Source: Phyllobacterium sp. YR531
Lineage (GTDB): Bacteria; Pseudomonadota; Alphaproteobacteria; Rhizobiales; Rhizobiaceae
Direction: 5' to 3'
DNA: 64,000 bases
NCBI RefSeq assembly: GCF_000282595.1
Contig: NZ_AKIZ01000040.1
Coordinates: 62,001 to 126,000, forward strand
Shown here: positions 9,004-18,771 of the stretch, in pieces
Layout of the letters: the number at the start of each line of letters is the position of its first letter
Numbering within the stretch: position 1 is the stretch's first letter
Notes under the pieces: model-generated
Told to the model about the DNA's origin: nothing
The model's input: the letters and a program-made list of their open reading frames with translations, nothing else
The model's database searches: none
Translations under genes and position numbers: made by a program

Positions 9004-10394
9004 GGCGCATCGCTTTCAAAAACATTGAAGATGCGCGCGGCCTTATCAAGAGTTTCCTGATACTCGGCTGCCGGGTCTGACAAGGCTGTAATACCGCCTC
9101 CAGCCTGAAAAACTGCCTTTCCGCCCTGAAACAGCACTGTCCGAATCCCGATATTGCTTCCCATATTGCCGTTGAACGCCAGATAGCCGATTGAACCGCA
9201 ATAGATGCCCCGCGCCTGCCGCTCAATTTCGGTAATAATTTCCATGGCCCGCAGCTTTGGCGCTCCGGTTATCGATCCTCCCGGAAACGACGCACCTATC
9301 AGATCGAGCAAGGATTTATCTGCAGCCAACTCGCCGGTTACAACCGAAACCAGATGATGAACGCTGGCATAGCTCTCCAAGCCGCAAAGGACAGGGGTCA
9401 GCACAGAATGCGGACGACAGACGCGCGAAAGATCGTTGCGCATAAGATCGACAATCATAAGATTTTCGGCACGATCCTTTTCTGACTCCAGAAGTATATC
9501 TGCGAGGCGTTTATCTTCCACTGGATCGGCAGATCGGGGCATCGTGCCTTTGATCGGCCGCGTCTCCACGCGCTTGCCCGTCACGTTGAGAAACCGCTCC
9601 GGGGAACTCGACGCTATAACAATATCCTCATGCTCGATAAATGCAGCAAACGTCGCTGCATTACGCTGGCGCAATCGCTTGTAGAATTGCCATGGCGCGT
9701 AATTTTCTGGAAGATCAGCACTGAAACACTGGGCTATGTTCGCCTGAAAAATATCGCCGTCCAGAATATACTCAACAACTTGTGCCACGGCCTGCATGTA
9801 GCTTTCACGGTCGAAATTGGAGCGCCAGGCATCATGTTTGATTGCCGGTGCCTGACCCAGATCACCTTCTTCCCCGGCGGCAATTCGGCTCAAAAACAAA
9901 GCGGCGCGCTCTCCACTGCGTTTCGCGCGGGACGCTTCGTCTACTTCCGGAAACCCGGTCGAAATCAGCCAAACCTTCTGTTTCGTATGGTCGAATGCCA
10001 GCACAACATCATAAAAATTCCATACGGCGTCAGGCATGGTGCCTTGCGTCGGCGCTTCCGGTTGCGGCAGCCGTTCGAGCAAGCGTCCAAATTCATAAGA
10101 AAAATAGCCTATGGCGCCTGCCTGAAATGGCGGCAACCCGGGTTGGGCTTCTGTGCGGTACAATTGCAGATAATGCGAGATGGCGTCCGGCACGGACATA
10201 TTTACCGGTTCATCATTCCATTTGACCATGCCTTCACTAGCAACAAGTCGGCCAAACGGATCCGCTGCTACATAGGAATATCGCCCAAGCGTATCGTGAC
10301 GCATCGCACTGTCAAGAAAGCTCAATCCCCCGAGTGACCGCAAGCATCCGGCAGCATCAACAGGCTCCAGCCAGGGAATTTCACGAATATGCAA
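9000..10394 (-). CDS. pabB: Aminodeoxychorismate synthase component I
   Basis: A 464-residue chorismate-binding enzyme. The motif PIKGT (residues 280-284) carries Lys282, the residue that separates aminodeoxychorismate synthases from anthranilate synthases, which have PIAGT. GGSITGAPK and the terminal FQAGGGITALSDP region are also as in PabB. It converts chorismate plus ammonia to 4-amino-4-deoxychorismate in the cytoplasm. No lyase (pabC) gene is adjacent. In rhizobial relatives anthranilate synthase is a fused TrpE(G), which also argues against a Trp role. Confidence 0.9.
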   Translation of the reverse strand: MHIREIPWLEPVDAAGCLRSLGGLSFLDSAMRHDTLGRYSYVAADPFGRLVASEGMVKWNDEPVNMSVPDAISHYLQLYRTEAQPGLPPFQAGAIGYFSYEFGRLLERLPQPEAPTQGTMPDAVWNFYDVVLAFDHTKQKVWLISTGFPEVDEASRAKRSGERAALFLSRIAAGEEGDLGQAPAIKHDAWRSNFDRESYMQAVAQVVEYILDGDIFQANIAQCFSADLPENYAPWQFYKRLRQRNAATFAAFIEHEDIVIASSSPERFLNVTGKRVETRPIKGTMPRSADPVEDKRLADILLESEKDRAENLMIVDLMRNDLSRVCRPHSVLTPVLCGLESYASVHHLVSVVTGELAADKSLLDLIGASFPGGSITGAPKLRAMEIITEIERQARGIYCGSIGYLAFNGNMGSNIGIRTVLFQGGKAVFQAGGGITALSDPAAEYQETLDKAARIFNVFESDAP

Positions 10395-10435
10395 ATGGCT
10401 CTCCTGTGGGTCTCAATTTAAGAATAGCAGTTGTG

Positions 10436-10595
10436 CTGTGCGTGGTTCGCCCTTCGACAAGCTCAGGAGGGCTCACCATGAGGAAGGTTGATGGGCTTCA
10501 GTCTCAAGAACACCCGGTGTACAGAACTACTTTACAGTCCCCACCTTCCTCATGGTGAGCCCTCCTGAGCTTGTCGAAGGGCGAACCACGCACAG
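10436..10595. repeat. Perfect 53-bp inverted repeat (REP/MITE-like palindrome)
   Basis: Bases 10436-10488 are the exact reverse complement of 10543-10595, with a 54-base spacer. The core TGAGCTTGTCGAAGGGCG is a widespread extragenic repeat motif in proteobacteria (from memory, not searched). It sits in the gap between the start of pabB and the end of lrp. Transcribed, it would form a very stable hairpin and could insulate the two genes. No open frame for a transposase is in it, so if mobile it must be moved in trans. Confidence 0.9.
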
Positions 10596-10639
10596 ACTTA
10601 CTGTAATAGCCAAAGATTGAACACTGAGCCCAAAATCAC

Positions 10640-11062
10640 TCAACTCTTACGCGTTGCCAGCAGGATACTTGTCTCAGTCGAGGTGATTCCGTCAATGTGG
10701 CGAATGTCACGCAATGTTCTGTCAAAGGCTTCCAGTGTCTCAACCTCGATTTCCGCGACAATATCCCAACGGCCATTGGTGGTATGCATCGCCCGAATTT
10801 CCGGGAAACCCTGCAGGCGACGGATCACCTTTTCACCCCCCTGCCCGGCAACTTCAATCATCGCGATGGCGCGCACACCATAGACACCTGCACCGGCCTT
10901 CAGTGTGATTGTGAAGCCCTGTATTGTCCCGTCATTGGTCATCTTGTCGATGCGGGTACGGACTGTAGCGCGCGAGATGCCCAGAATCGTCGCCATTGAT
11001 GAAACCGGCAGGCGACAATCATCTCTCATCAATGACAAAAGTCTGCGATCAACGTCATCCAT
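10640..11062 (-). CDS. Lrp/AsnC family regulator
   Basis: A 140-residue Lrp-type protein: an N-terminal helix-turn-helix (residues 3-60, ISRATVRTRIDKM as recognition helix) and a C-terminal RAM ligand-binding domain (65-140). It is divergent from rocF, with 134 bases between them. In related bacteria an Lrp-type activator beside arginase responds to arginine or ornithine, so it is the likely regulator of rocF-rocD. That is inferred from position. Confidence 0.9.
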   Translation of the reverse strand: MDDVDRRLLSLMRDDCRLPVSSMATILGISRATVRTRIDKMTNDGTIQGFTITLKAGAGVYGVRAIAMIEVAGQGGEKVIRRLQGFPEIRAMHTTNGRWDIVAEIEVETLEAFDRTLRDIRHIDGITSTETSILLATRKS

Positions 11063-11154
11063 GACTTATCAAACCGATCAATTCAATTTAGCAAAATGCA
11101 CATTAAGTTGCGCATTTCTATCAAGATGCTGGCTTTTTGTCACCACGGAAAAAT

Positions 11155-11196
11155 GCGACGATTGTTCTATTCCAATTTCCGAAATGGCGACGATTG
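11155..11196 (+). promoter_or_regulatory. Direct repeat just upstream of rocF
   Basis: GCGACGATTG occurs at 11155-11164 and again at 11187-11196, exactly 32 bases (about three helical turns) apart. The second copy ends immediately before the rocF ATG. The spacing on one face of the helix suits an oligomeric regulator such as the divergent Lrp protein. A binding role is inference only. Confidence 0.3.
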
Positions 11197-12186
11197 ATGA
11201 ATATGCACGGCAATTTTGAAGACACCCAAAAACAAAATCTGACTATCATCGGCGCGCCTATCGAAGAAGGTGCAGGCCGGCTTGGCGCCCTGATGGGTCC
11301 GGCAGCATTGCGCACGGCAGGTCTCGTGCGAACCCTTGAAGAACTTGGTCATGGGGCGACAGATCGCGGTGACTTGCGCTTGCCTGAAACATTGCCGATT
11401 GTACCGCCGGTCAATGGCCTTGCCCATTACATTGAAGAAATTGCCGCGTGGTCGCGCATGCTCGCCGTCGAGACTTACGACGCAATGAAATCCGGATCGT
11501 TCCCGATCATTCTGGGTGGTGACCATAGCCTTTCCATTGGCTCGGTCGGCGGCGTCGCGCGCTATTGCGAAGAGCAGAACCGCGAGCTTTTCGTGCTCTG
11601 GCTTGATGCGCATTCCGATTTCAACACGCCTGCCACATCCCCTTCGGGAAACATGCACGGCATGCCTCTGGCCCTGCTGTGCCGTGAGCCTGGTCTTGAG
11701 GGTGTGTTCGGGGATGAGCCGCATGGTTTCATCAAACCTGAAAATCTCCATCTCTTCGGCATCCGCTCGATTGACAGCACTGAACGTGTGCTTCTGCGCG
11801 AGCGTGGCATTGATGTCGTCGATATGCGCCAGATAGACGAGTTCGGCGTTGCGCCGCTCCTTCGCCGCATCATTGAGCGTGTCCAGAAAGCCAATGGCGT
11901 ACTTCATGTCAGTTTCGATGTAGACTTTATCGATCCATCAATTGCACCGGGCGTTGGCACCACGGTTCCGGGCGGCGCAACATACCGGGAAGCGCATCTT
12001 GTCATGGAAATGCTTCATGATTCAGGTGTCGTCTGCTCGCTTGATGTCGTCGAGCTAAATCCATTTCTCGACGAGCGCGGCAAGAGTGCTCTGCTGCTCG
12101 TTGATCTTGTGGCCAGTCTTTTTGGCCGTTCAGTTTTCGGAAAACCAAACCGCGTTGACCAGAGCATAACCGCCAGCAACGCTTGA
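11197..12186 (+). CDS. rocF: Arginase
   Basis: A 329-residue enzyme that hydrolyses L-arginine to ornithine and urea. All binuclear manganese ligands are visible: His110 (GGDHSLSIG), Asp137, His139 and Asp141 (DAHSDF), and Asp241 and Asp243 (SFDVDFIDP). The substrate-binding segment following DAHSDFNTP and the conserved [10 protein letters not shown] are also present, which fits arginase rather than agmatinase. The ATG at 11197 or 11203 is the start; the frame is open to a TTG at 11137, but that would add non-conserved residues. rocD follows after 21 bases in the same operon. Confidence 0.95.
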   Translation: MNMHGNFEDTQKQNLTIIGAPIEEGAGRLGALMGPAALRTAGLVRTLEELGHGATDRGDLRLPETLPIVPPVNGLAHYIEEIAAWSRMLAVETYDAMKSGSFPIILGGDHSLSIGSVGGVARYCEEQNRELFVLWLDAHSDFNTPATSPSGNMHGMPLALLCREPGLEGVFGDEPHGFIKPENLHLFGIRSIDSTERVLLRERGIDVVDMRQIDEFGVAPLLRRIIERVQKANGVLHVSFDVDFIDPSIAPGVGTTVPGGATYREAHLVMEMLHDSGVVCSLDVVELNPFLDERGKSALLLVDLVASLFGRSVFGKPNRVDQSITASNA

Positions 12187-12207
12187 ATACGGCAATAGGA
12201 GGATATT

Positions 12208-13419
12208 TTGCTGCACACAGCCGCCGATCTCATTTCCACGGAATCCCGTCTAGGGGCACATAACTACAAGCCCCTTGATGTGGTGCTGGAGCGCGGTGAA
12301 GGCGTGCATGTCTGGGACATTGAGGGCAACCGCTACCTCGATTGTCTTTCAGCCTATTCCGCAGTCAATCAGGGCCATTGCCACCCGAAAATTCTCAAGG
12401 CAATGACAGAACAGGCAAGCAAGCTGACGCTTACCTCCCGCGCCTTCCGCAATGACCAACTTGCCCTGTTCTATGAAGAGCTGGCAGCACTGACCGGCTC
12501 ACATAAAATCCTGCCGATGAACAGCGGCGCGGAAGCAGTGGAAACTGCTATCAAGGCCGTGCGGAAGTGGGGTTATGAGGTAAAGGGCGTTCCGGAAAAT
12601 CAGGCCGAGATTATCGTCTGCTCGGACAATTTCCATGGCCGGACCATGGGTATTGTGGGTTTCAGTACCGATCCTTCAGCGCGCGAGAATTTCGGTCCGT
12701 TTGCTCCCGGCTTCAAGGTTGTGCCTTTCGGCGATATTGACGCCTTCAGTGCCGCGCTCACTCCAAACACCGTAGCCTTTCTTGTGGAACCTATTCAGGG
12801 TGAAGCTGGCGTGATCATTCCGCCGACAGGCTATTTCACCAAAGTGCGCGAACTTTGCACCAGCAACAATGTCACGCTTATACTTGACGAAATCCAGACT
12901 GGACTTGGCCGCACCGGAGCACTTCTTGCCGAAGAGCATGAAGGCATTGAAGCCGATGTTACCTTGATTGGCAAAGCGCTCTCCGGCGGATTCTATCCGG
13001 TGTCTGCGGTCCTATCCAACAGCGATGTTCTCGGCGTTCTCAAGCCCGGTCAGCATGGCAGCACTTTTGGCGGAAACCCGCTGGCCTGCGCCATTGCCAG
13101 AGCGGCCCTGCGCGTTTTGACCGAAGAGGGTATGATTGAGAATTCCCGGGTGGAAGGCCAGTATTTCCTTGAACAACTGAAAGGCATCCGCAGCAATATC
13201 GTACGCGAGGTGCGTGGACGCGGTTTGATGCTTGCCGTCGAATTGCACCCTGAAGCTGGCGGGGCAAACCGCTTCTGCTATGAATTGAAAGCCCGCGGTA
13301 TTCTCGCCAAGGATACGCATGGCGATACGATCCGCATTGCTCCACCTCTGGTCATCAAACGGGATCAGATCGATTGGGCGCTGGAACAGTTCGACGACGT
13401 GCTTACACGTCTAAACTGA
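12208..13419 (+). CDS. rocD: Ornithine aminotransferase
   Basis: A 403-residue class III PLP enzyme that converts ornithine and 2-oxoglutarate to glutamate-5-semialdehyde and glutamate. The PLP aspartate is Asp227 ([14 protein letters not shown]) and the Schiff-base lysine is Lys256 ([10 protein letters not shown]). Translation starts at TTG, chosen because a full AGGAGG lies six bases upstream and the family N-terminus begins here. With rocF it forms the arginase route from arginine to glutamate. A strong hairpin follows the stop codon. Confidence 0.95.
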   Translation: MLHTAADLISTESRLGAHNYKPLDVVLERGEGVHVWDIEGNRYLDCLSAYSAVNQGHCHPKILKAMTEQASKLTLTSRAFRNDQLALFYEELAALTGSHKILPMNSGAEAVETAIKAVRKWGYEVKGVPENQAEIIVCSDNFHGRTMGIVGFSTDPSARENFGPFAPGFKVVPFGDIDAFSAALTPNTVAFLVEPIQGEAGVIIPPTGYFTKVRELCTSNNVTLILDEIQTGLGRTGALLAEEHEGIEADVTLIGKALSGGFYPVSAVLSNSDVLGVLKPGQHGSTFGGNPLACAIARAALRVLTEEGMIENSRVEGQYFLEQLKGIRSNIVREVRGRGLMLAVELHPEAGGANRFCYELKARGILAKDTHGDTIRIAPPLVIKRDQIDWALEQFDDVLTRLN

Positions 13420-13435
13420 TACGTGGGCGGAAACC

Positions 13436-13470
13436 TGCTCTGCGCGACCGATTGCGCAGAGCATTTCTTT
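13436..13470 (+). terminator. Terminator after rocD
   Basis: A 10-bp perfect stem (TGCTCTGCGC at 13436-13445 with GCGCAGAGCA at 13454-13463) and an 8-base loop, followed by TTTCTTT. It separates rocD from the convergent exporter gene. Confidence 0.8.
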
Positions 13471-13476
13471 GAAGTT

Positions 13477-14115
13477 TTAGATAGCTGGTTTGTAAGTGGC
13501 CAGCTTCAAGCCGAAACCGATAAACACAACGCCCGTCACACCTTTGAGCCACCGCTGGAATTTCCCTTGCCGTGTGAAAGCCGTCAGCTTCGAGAACAGC
13601 ATGACAATTGCGCCAAACCAGACGATGTTGATCATCGAATGCAGAAATACGAGCAGAAATGCCGACGCTACCGGATGAGCATTCAACGGAATGAACTGCG
13701 GAAAAACTGCCAGATAGAACATTGACACTTTAGGGTTCAAGCCGTTTGTCAGCAGTCCTTCAAAGAATGCTTTAATGAGAGTGCGCTGGCGTTTGGCTGG
13801 TGCAATTTTCGGTGCGGTTTCGACGCCCCTGAACGCGGCAATCAGCGCCTTTATTCCAATCCAGCATAAATAGGCCACACCAATATATTTGACGATCATG
13901 AATGCCGTTGCAGATTTCATGACGATGATGGAAATGCCTAAAATCGACAGAGCACCGTGAATGTAAAAAGCGGCAAAGAATCCTGCGATATTGGCAAACC
14001 CTGCCGCCCGTCCCGAAGTGGGAACCGTCTTGGCAATCAGCATCCCATTCGGACCGGGCGAGGTCACCAATAGTGTTGCCGTCACCATGAATGCGAAAAT
14101 TACCGACCAGCTCAT
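13477..14115 (-). CDS. LysE/RhtB family amino-acid exporter
   Basis: A 212-residue membrane protein with five to six hydrophobic segments. The SPGPNGMLIAK motif near residue 18 is the LysE signature, and the GLLTNGLNPKVSMFYLAVFPQF segment is also typical. It exports small amino acids or their analogues; the substrate is unknown, although a position beside arginine catabolism suggests a basic amino acid. The start at 14115 is chosen because it is preceded by GGAAGG and places the first helix at the N-terminus. Confidence 0.88.
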   Translation of the reverse strand: MSWSVIFAFMVTATLLVTSPGPNGMLIAKTVPTSGRAAGFANIAGFFAAFYIHGALSILGISIIVMKSATAFMIVKYIGVAYLCWIGIKALIAAFRGVETAPKIAPAKRQRTLIKAFFEGLLTNGLNPKVSMFYLAVFPQFIPLNAHPVASAFLLVFLHSMINIVWFGAIVMLFSKLTAFTRQGKFQRWLKGVTGVVFIGFGLKLATYKPAI

Positions 14116-14527
14116 TTTGCAATGCCTTCCCGCAGTTCGCTCTTTCACACCAATAAGTAGTATCTTTCCGTCAACATAGTTCCGACGCGACAGACGGAGC
14201 ATCTTGCCATGTCTGGCAAAAGAACTGCGATGAGTCATCAGCGAAACTTGTCACCATGCCATGTTCGACAAGGGGTCGTGCGTAATTTGACGCTGTTGCT
14301 GGACTATTGGAGAGAGTTCTATGCCTGTGCGGGAATTCTTGCCGAAAAGGGGAGTGAAAACCTTCAAAAGGTGAGCAAAATTGTAACCTGAGCGTGAAAT
14401 TTTGGTGTAGCGGGTAGAGTTGGCTTTCCAGTATCCTTTTGGTGCCTCGGACACTGAAACGTGCGTTCTTCACAAGGCAGACCACTAGGCTTACCTAAGC
14501 CACAGTGAGAAATTGAAGAGCAAAATC
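14116..14527. other. Intergenic stretch, no gene seen
   Basis: These 412 bases separate the divergent exporter and luciferase-like genes. Only short frames without convincing ribosome sites or conserved sequence are present. It must hold the two promoters, but I cannot place them with confidence. Confidence 0.6.
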
Positions 14528-15565
14528 ATGGAACTTGGTCTTTATACATTTGCCGGCATGAGCCCTGATCCGGCGACGGGTGTTGCTATTGATGCCCATC
14601 AAAGAATGAAGAATCTGCTTGAAGAAATGGAATTGGCTGATCAGGTCGGTCTGGATGTATTCGGCATTGGCGAGCATCATCGTCCGGACTTTGTCATCTC
14701 CACACCCGCCGTTGCCTTGGCGGCTGGCGCCGCTCGAACAAAGAATATCCGGCTTACCAGTGCCGTCACCGTGCTCAGTTCAGAAGATCCTGTCCGCGTG
14801 TTTCAGGAATATGCGACACTCGATCTGATCTCGTCGGGACGTGCCGAAATCATGGCTGGTCGAGGCTCTTTTATCGAATCTTTTCCGCTATTTGGCTATG
14901 ATTTGCATGATTACGACGAGCTCTTTACGCAGAAGCTCGACCTGCTGTTAAAGCTACGGGAAAGCGAACGTGTTACCTGGAATGGAACGCTCCGCGCGCC
15001 TCTTCATAACCTTGGCGTCTATCCTCGTCCGGTGCAAAATCCCCTGCCAGTTTGGATTGCCGTTGGCGGAACACCGGAGTCGGTTGTCAGGGCCGGAACC
15101 CTTGGATTGCCGCTAGCCGTTGCGATTATCGGTGGCGAACCACATCGGTTTGCGCCCTTGGTTGAGCTTTATCGTGAAGCCGGAGCAAAGGCAGGGCACG
15201 CCCCAGAAACGCTTAAAGTCAGCATCAATTCCCATGGTTACGTGGCCGATAGCTCGCAGGCCGCCTCTGATGAGTACTGGCCGTCCTATGAGGTTGTCAT
15301 GAACAAGATCGGTCGCGAGCGCGGCTGGCCGCCAAGCAACCGCGCTCAATATGAAGCGGGCCGCACGCCCCGCGGTGCCCTTCTCGTTGGCTCTCCGCAA
15401 GAGGTAATCGATAAAATCATGATTCAACAAACTTATTTTAAACATGACCGCTTTATGCTGCAGATCGATCTTGGCAGCCTGCCGCATAAAAATACGCTGA
15501 AAGCGATTGAACTCTATGGCACCAAAGTTGCACCGGTCATCCGGAAAGAGGTGGCTACGGTCTAG
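14528..15565 (+). CDS. LLM class flavin-dependent oxidoreductase
   Basis: A 345-residue luciferase-like (TIM-barrel) monooxygenase that would use reduced FMN supplied by a separate reductase. The start [11 protein letters not shown], the [17 protein letters not shown] segment and the [17 protein letters not shown] segment are typical of the LLM group. The substrate is unknown. The ATG at 14528 is preferred to a TTG five codons earlier. Its 3' end overlaps the convergent murI gene by four bases. Confidence 0.85.
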   Translation: MELGLYTFAGMSPDPATGVAIDAHQRMKNLLEEMELADQVGLDVFGIGEHHRPDFVISTPAVALAAGAARTKNIRLTSAVTVLSSEDPVRVFQEYATLDLISSGRAEIMAGRGSFIESFPLFGYDLHDYDELFTQKLDLLLKLRESERVTWNGTLRAPLHNLGVYPRPVQNPLPVWIAVGGTPESVVRAGTLGLPLAVAIIGGEPHRFAPLVELYREAGAKAGHAPETLKVSINSHGYVADSSQAASDEYWPSYEVVMNKIGRERGWPPSNRAQYEAGRTPRGALLVGSPQEVIDKIMIQQTYFKHDRFMLQIDLGSLPHKNTLKAIELYGTKVAPVIRKEVATV

Positions 15566-16365
15566 ATTGTATCCAGCCCGAACCCTTGCAACAAACGCCT
15601 TGTTGGAAAGTCCGGAGTGCCGGAGGTGAACACGGCGATATCGTCGCCGTGTTCGGGCTCGATACCGTCCGGATTGGGTTTGAGCAACGAAACGGCACGG
15701 CGGGCGATAGCTTCAGCTGGATCAAGCCAGTCTACCGGCCATGGAGCAAGGCGCCGGAATACATTGACCAGAAACGGATAGTGCGTACAGGCCAGTACCA
15801 CTATGTCAGTGCGCTTGCCGTTTTTCTCGTAGAAGCAAGGCAGGATTTCATCCAAAAGTACCGCATCGTCCAGTTTTTCACCACGCATATGCGCCTCAGC
15901 CATGCGGGCCAGTGTCTGACTACCGACAAGTCTCACATGACATTTCGTGGCAAAAGACTGGATAAGATCGCGCGTATATGCGCGTTTCACGGTGCCCGGG
16001 GTAGCCAATACGCTTATCAGGCCCGAGGAGGTTCTCTCCGCAGCAGGTTTTATTGCAGGAACTGTGCCAACGAAAGGCACTTCAGGAAATGCGCTACGCA
16101 AATCATCAAGAACGAGTGTCGATGCAGTATTGCAGGGAATAATGACGATCTCAGGATCATAGGTTTTGATAAAACCGTCGAAAAGCCTAACAATACGTTG
16201 TTTTAGAGCTTCTTCTTCCCAATCTCCATAGGGAAAACCGGCATCGTCAGCGATGTAAACAAAGCGCCGATCCGGGATGAGCACCCTCGCCTCGCGCAAG
16301 ACCGTGAGACCGCCAATACCACTGTCAAAAGCAATAATTGGCCTGTCGCCCGTCACATTATTCAT
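15562..16365 (-). CDS. murI: Glutamate racemase
   Basis: A 267-residue cofactor-independent racemase that makes D-glutamate for peptidoglycan. The two catalytic cysteines are Cys78 (PCNTAST) and Cys193 (ACTHYPF), and [10 protein letters not shown] is at residues 13-22. The ATG at 16365 lies inside the end of the upstream trmJ gene: the two overlap by eight bases (ATGAATAA), which fixes the start and implies coupling. Confidence 0.95.
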   Translation of the reverse strand: MNNVTGDRPIIAFDSGIGGLTVLREARVLIPDRRFVYIADDAGFPYGDWEEEALKQRIVRLFDGFIKTYDPEIVIIPCNTASTLVLDDLRSAFPEVPFVGTVPAIKPAAERTSSGLISVLATPGTVKRAYTRDLIQSFATKCHVRLVGSQTLARMAEAHMRGEKLDDAVLLDEILPCFYEKNGKRTDIVVLACTHYPFLVNVFRRLAPWPVDWLDPAEAIARRAVSLLKPNPDGIEPEHGDDIAVFTSGTPDFPTRRLLQGFGLDTI

Positions 16366-17224
16366 CGCTGGATGAGTCCTCGTCCAAAACTTGCGGTTCA
16401 TTTTCTGCCAACAGCGGTTTTTCACGTTTGCGACCTTCGGGCGCTCCTGAACCGCGCGGAGTTTTAGGGCTGAAGTAATCCAGCGAAACAATAACCCCGC
16501 GTAGCAGCCTCAACTCGGATTCCGAAAATCCCGCTCTTGTCAGAACGCCGCGCAGATTATTCACCATGATCTCCTTGCGGGCCATGGGACGAAAATAACC
16601 GCGGGCCTGAAGCGCATCTTCCAAATGGTTGAAAAAGCCCTGTAACTGCTCCTTGGGGGCAGGTTCAAGCTCAGGACCGCGAAATGCCGTATCGGTTTCC
16701 TTCGCCAGACCTGACTTCATCCATTCATAAGACATGAGGAGCACTGCCTGAGCGATATTCAACGATGAGAAGGCCGGGTTAACCGGAAATGTCACCAGCT
16801 CATCAGCAAGACTGATTTCGTCATTGTTGAGGCCGAAACGTTCACGCCCAAACAGAATTCCGGTTTTCTCATCATTGTTGAATCGCTGCCGCAATATATG
16901 ACCCGCTTCTACCGGCCCGCGCACCTGTTTGAAGGCATCGCGTTCACGCGCCGTTGTCGCATAAACAAAGTGCAAATCCTTGATGGCAGAGGCCAGATCA
17001 TCAAAAACCCGCGCATTGTCGATAATGTGATCGGCACGACTGGCGGCGGAGCGCGCTTTTTCGTTTGGAAAAGCTTCACGCGGCTTGACCAATCTCAATT
17101 CCGCCAGACCGAAATTTGCCATCGCTCGCGCCACCATGCCGATGTTTTCAGGCAGTTGCGGTTCCACGAGAATAATCGCCGGGCCTTCTGCAATAAGGGT
17201 GCGCTGTCTGTCAGTTCCGGCCAT
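16358..17224 (-). CDS. trmJ: tRNA (cytidine/uridine-2'-O-)-methyltransferase, TrmJ type
   Basis: A 288-residue SPOUT-class methyltransferase expected to methylate the ribose at position 32 of certain tRNAs, using S-adenosylmethionine. All three SpoU motifs are present: [18 protein letters not shown] (near 24), [16 protein letters not shown] (near 125) and [17 protein letters not shown] (near 153). A C-terminal helical extension with an acidic end (DEDSSSDE) follows. The ATG at 17224 is preferred to a TTG two codons upstream because AAGGA lies eight bases before it. It is the first gene of a two-gene operon with murI and is divergent from icd. Confidence 0.88.
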   Translation of the reverse strand: MAGTDRQRTLIAEGPAIILVEPQLPENIGMVARAMANFGLAELRLVKPREAFPNEKARSAASRADHIIDNARVFDDLASAIKDLHFVYATTARERDAFKQVRGPVEAGHILRQRFNNDEKTGILFGRERFGLNNDEISLADELVTFPVNPAFSSLNIAQAVLLMSYEWMKSGLAKETDTAFRGPELEPAPKEQLQGFFNHLEDALQARGYFRPMARKEIMVNNLRGVLTRAGFSESELRLLRGVIVSLDYFSPKTPRGSGAPEGRKREKPLLAENEPQVLDEDSSSDE

Positions 17225-17313
17225 TTTCAATCCTTGCGTTTATCGCGCCGTAATAGCTCGCGTTTTTTTGATGAGCAATCCAACTGTTTGCGCGAAACCG
17301 CGTATGATCGCCT

Positions 17314-17341
17314 TTGCGTATCGGTTTTCCAGTGCTATAGG
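17314..17341 (+). promoter_or_regulatory. Possible promoter of icd
   Basis: TTGCGT (17314-17319) and TATAGG (17336-17341) are 16 bases apart and the -10 element is preceded by TGC. The position, about 65 bases before the icd ATG, is reasonable. No other support. Confidence 0.35.
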
Positions 17342-17406
17342 GGCGCGAACCCTCAATCAAACCAAGGCTGGCATCCCAAACCCAGCACAAAAGAGGCCCA
17401 ATATTC

Positions 17407-18621
17407 ATGGCAAAGATCAAGGTTGCAAATCCGGTTGTCGAACTCGATGGCGATGAGATGACCCGCATCATCTGGCAATATATCAAGGAAAAGCTGATCC
17501 ATCCTTACCTCGATATCGATCTGAAATATTATGATCTGGGCATGGAACACCGCGATGCAACTGACGATCAGGTAACGATTGATGCTGCAAATGCAATCAA
17601 GGAATATGGTGTAGGCGTAAAATGCGCCACAATCACCCCGGACGAACAGCGCGTTGAAGAATTTGGTCTCAAGAAAATGTGGAAATCGCCCAACGGCACG
17701 ATCCGCAATATTCTTGGCGGCGTTATTTTCCGCGAACCAATCATTGCAAAGAACGTGCCTCGCCTGGTTCCAGGTTGGACACAGCCAATCATCGTTGGCC
17801 GCCATGCATTTGGTGATCAGTACCGCGCAACAGATTTCAAATTCCCCGGCAAGGGCAAGCTCTCGATCAAATTCGTTGGTGAAGATGGCCAGACTATCGA
17901 ACATGATGTCTACGACGCTCCAAGCGCAGGCGTCGCCATGGCCATGTACAATCTTGACGACTCTATTCGCGACTTTGCCCGTGCATCGCTGAACTATGCC
18001 TACAACCGCGGCGTTCCTTGCTATCTTTCGACCAAAAACACAATTCTCAAAGCTTATGACGGCCGGTTCAAGGATATTTTTCAGGAAGTCTTTGACACTG
18101 AGTTCAAAGAAAAATTTGCTGAAAAGAAGATTGGTTACGAGCATCGCCTGATTGACGACATGGTTGCATCGGCCCTTAAATGGTCCGGTGGATATGTATG
18201 GGCGTGCAAGAACTATGACGGCGACGTTCAGTCCGACATCGTTGCGCAAGGCTTCGGCTCGCTCGGCCTGATGACATCTGTCCTGATGACTCCGGATGGT
18301 CAGACAGTAGAAGCAGAGGCTGCCCACGGCACAGTGACCCGTCACTACCGCCAGCATCAAAAGGGCCAGGAAACTTCGACGAACTCCATTGCATCGATCT
18401 TTGCGTGGACGCGTGGCCTTGCACATCGCGCAAAGCTGGATGGCAATGCTGAATTGGATCGCTTTGCCAATACGCTTGAAAAAGTCTGCGTTGACACTGT
18501 TGAGTCGGGTTACATGACCAAGGATCTGGCGCTTCTTATCGGCCCTGATCAGCCTTGGCTTTCAACAACAGGCTTCCTCGACAAAATCAGCGAGAACCTT
18601 ACAAAGGCAATGGCTGCCTGA
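17407..18621 (+). CDS. icd: Isocitrate dehydrogenase (NADP)
   Basis: A 404-residue TCA-cycle enzyme of the type-II, homodimeric eukaryote-like class that is usual in alphaproteobacteria. Substrate-binding [14 protein letters not shown] (near residues 95-108) and the metal-binding [19 protein letters not shown] region (near 270-288) are intact. Start ATG follows the T-rich leader; the N-terminal [20 protein letters not shown] is the standard family start. A strong terminator follows. Confidence 0.96.
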   Translation: MAKIKVANPVVELDGDEMTRIIWQYIKEKLIHPYLDIDLKYYDLGMEHRDATDDQVTIDAANAIKEYGVGVKCATITPDEQRVEEFGLKKMWKSPNGTIRNILGGVIFREPIIAKNVPRLVPGWTQPIIVGRHAFGDQYRATDFKFPGKGKLSIKFVGEDGQTIEHDVYDAPSAGVAMAMYNLDDSIRDFARASLNYAYNRGVPCYLSTKNTILKAYDGRFKDIFQEVFDTEFKEKFAEKKIGYEHRLIDDMVASALKWSGGYVWACKNYDGDVQSDIVAQGFGSLGLMTSVLMTPDGQTVEAEAAHGTVTRHYRQHQKGQETSTNSIASIFAWTRGLAHRAKLDGNAELDRFANTLEKVCVDTVESGYMTKDLALLIGPDQPWLSTTGFLDKISENLTKAMAA

Positions 18622-18641
18622 TAGCGTCAGCCCGAAGAATG

Positions 18642-18668
18642 AAAACCCCGGCAATGTCGGGGTTTTTT
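18642..18668 (+). terminator. Intrinsic terminator of icd
   Basis: AAAACCCCG (18642-18650) pairs with CGGGGTTTT (18658-18666) around a 7-base loop, with the T run continuing. A textbook intrinsic terminator 20 bases after the icd stop codon. Confidence 0.9.
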
Positions 18669-18771
18669 GCGTTTTGGATATATCAAATTCGCAGCCAAAC
18701 AAATATAAGACAGCATTATTGACATATTATGCGTTTTGCAGTCGAGTGCCTGCAAAAATGTGGAGGAATAA

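Noticed and set aside
8401-10394. Anthranilate synthase (trpE/trpG) reading of the pabB-pabA pair
   Set aside because: The large subunit has PIKGT with the lysine typical of aminodeoxychorismate synthase, not the alanine of anthranilate synthase.
17353-18426. Open frame of 357 codons opposite icd
   Set aside because: It is antisense to isocitrate dehydrogenase, cysteine-rich without pattern, and has no ribosome site.
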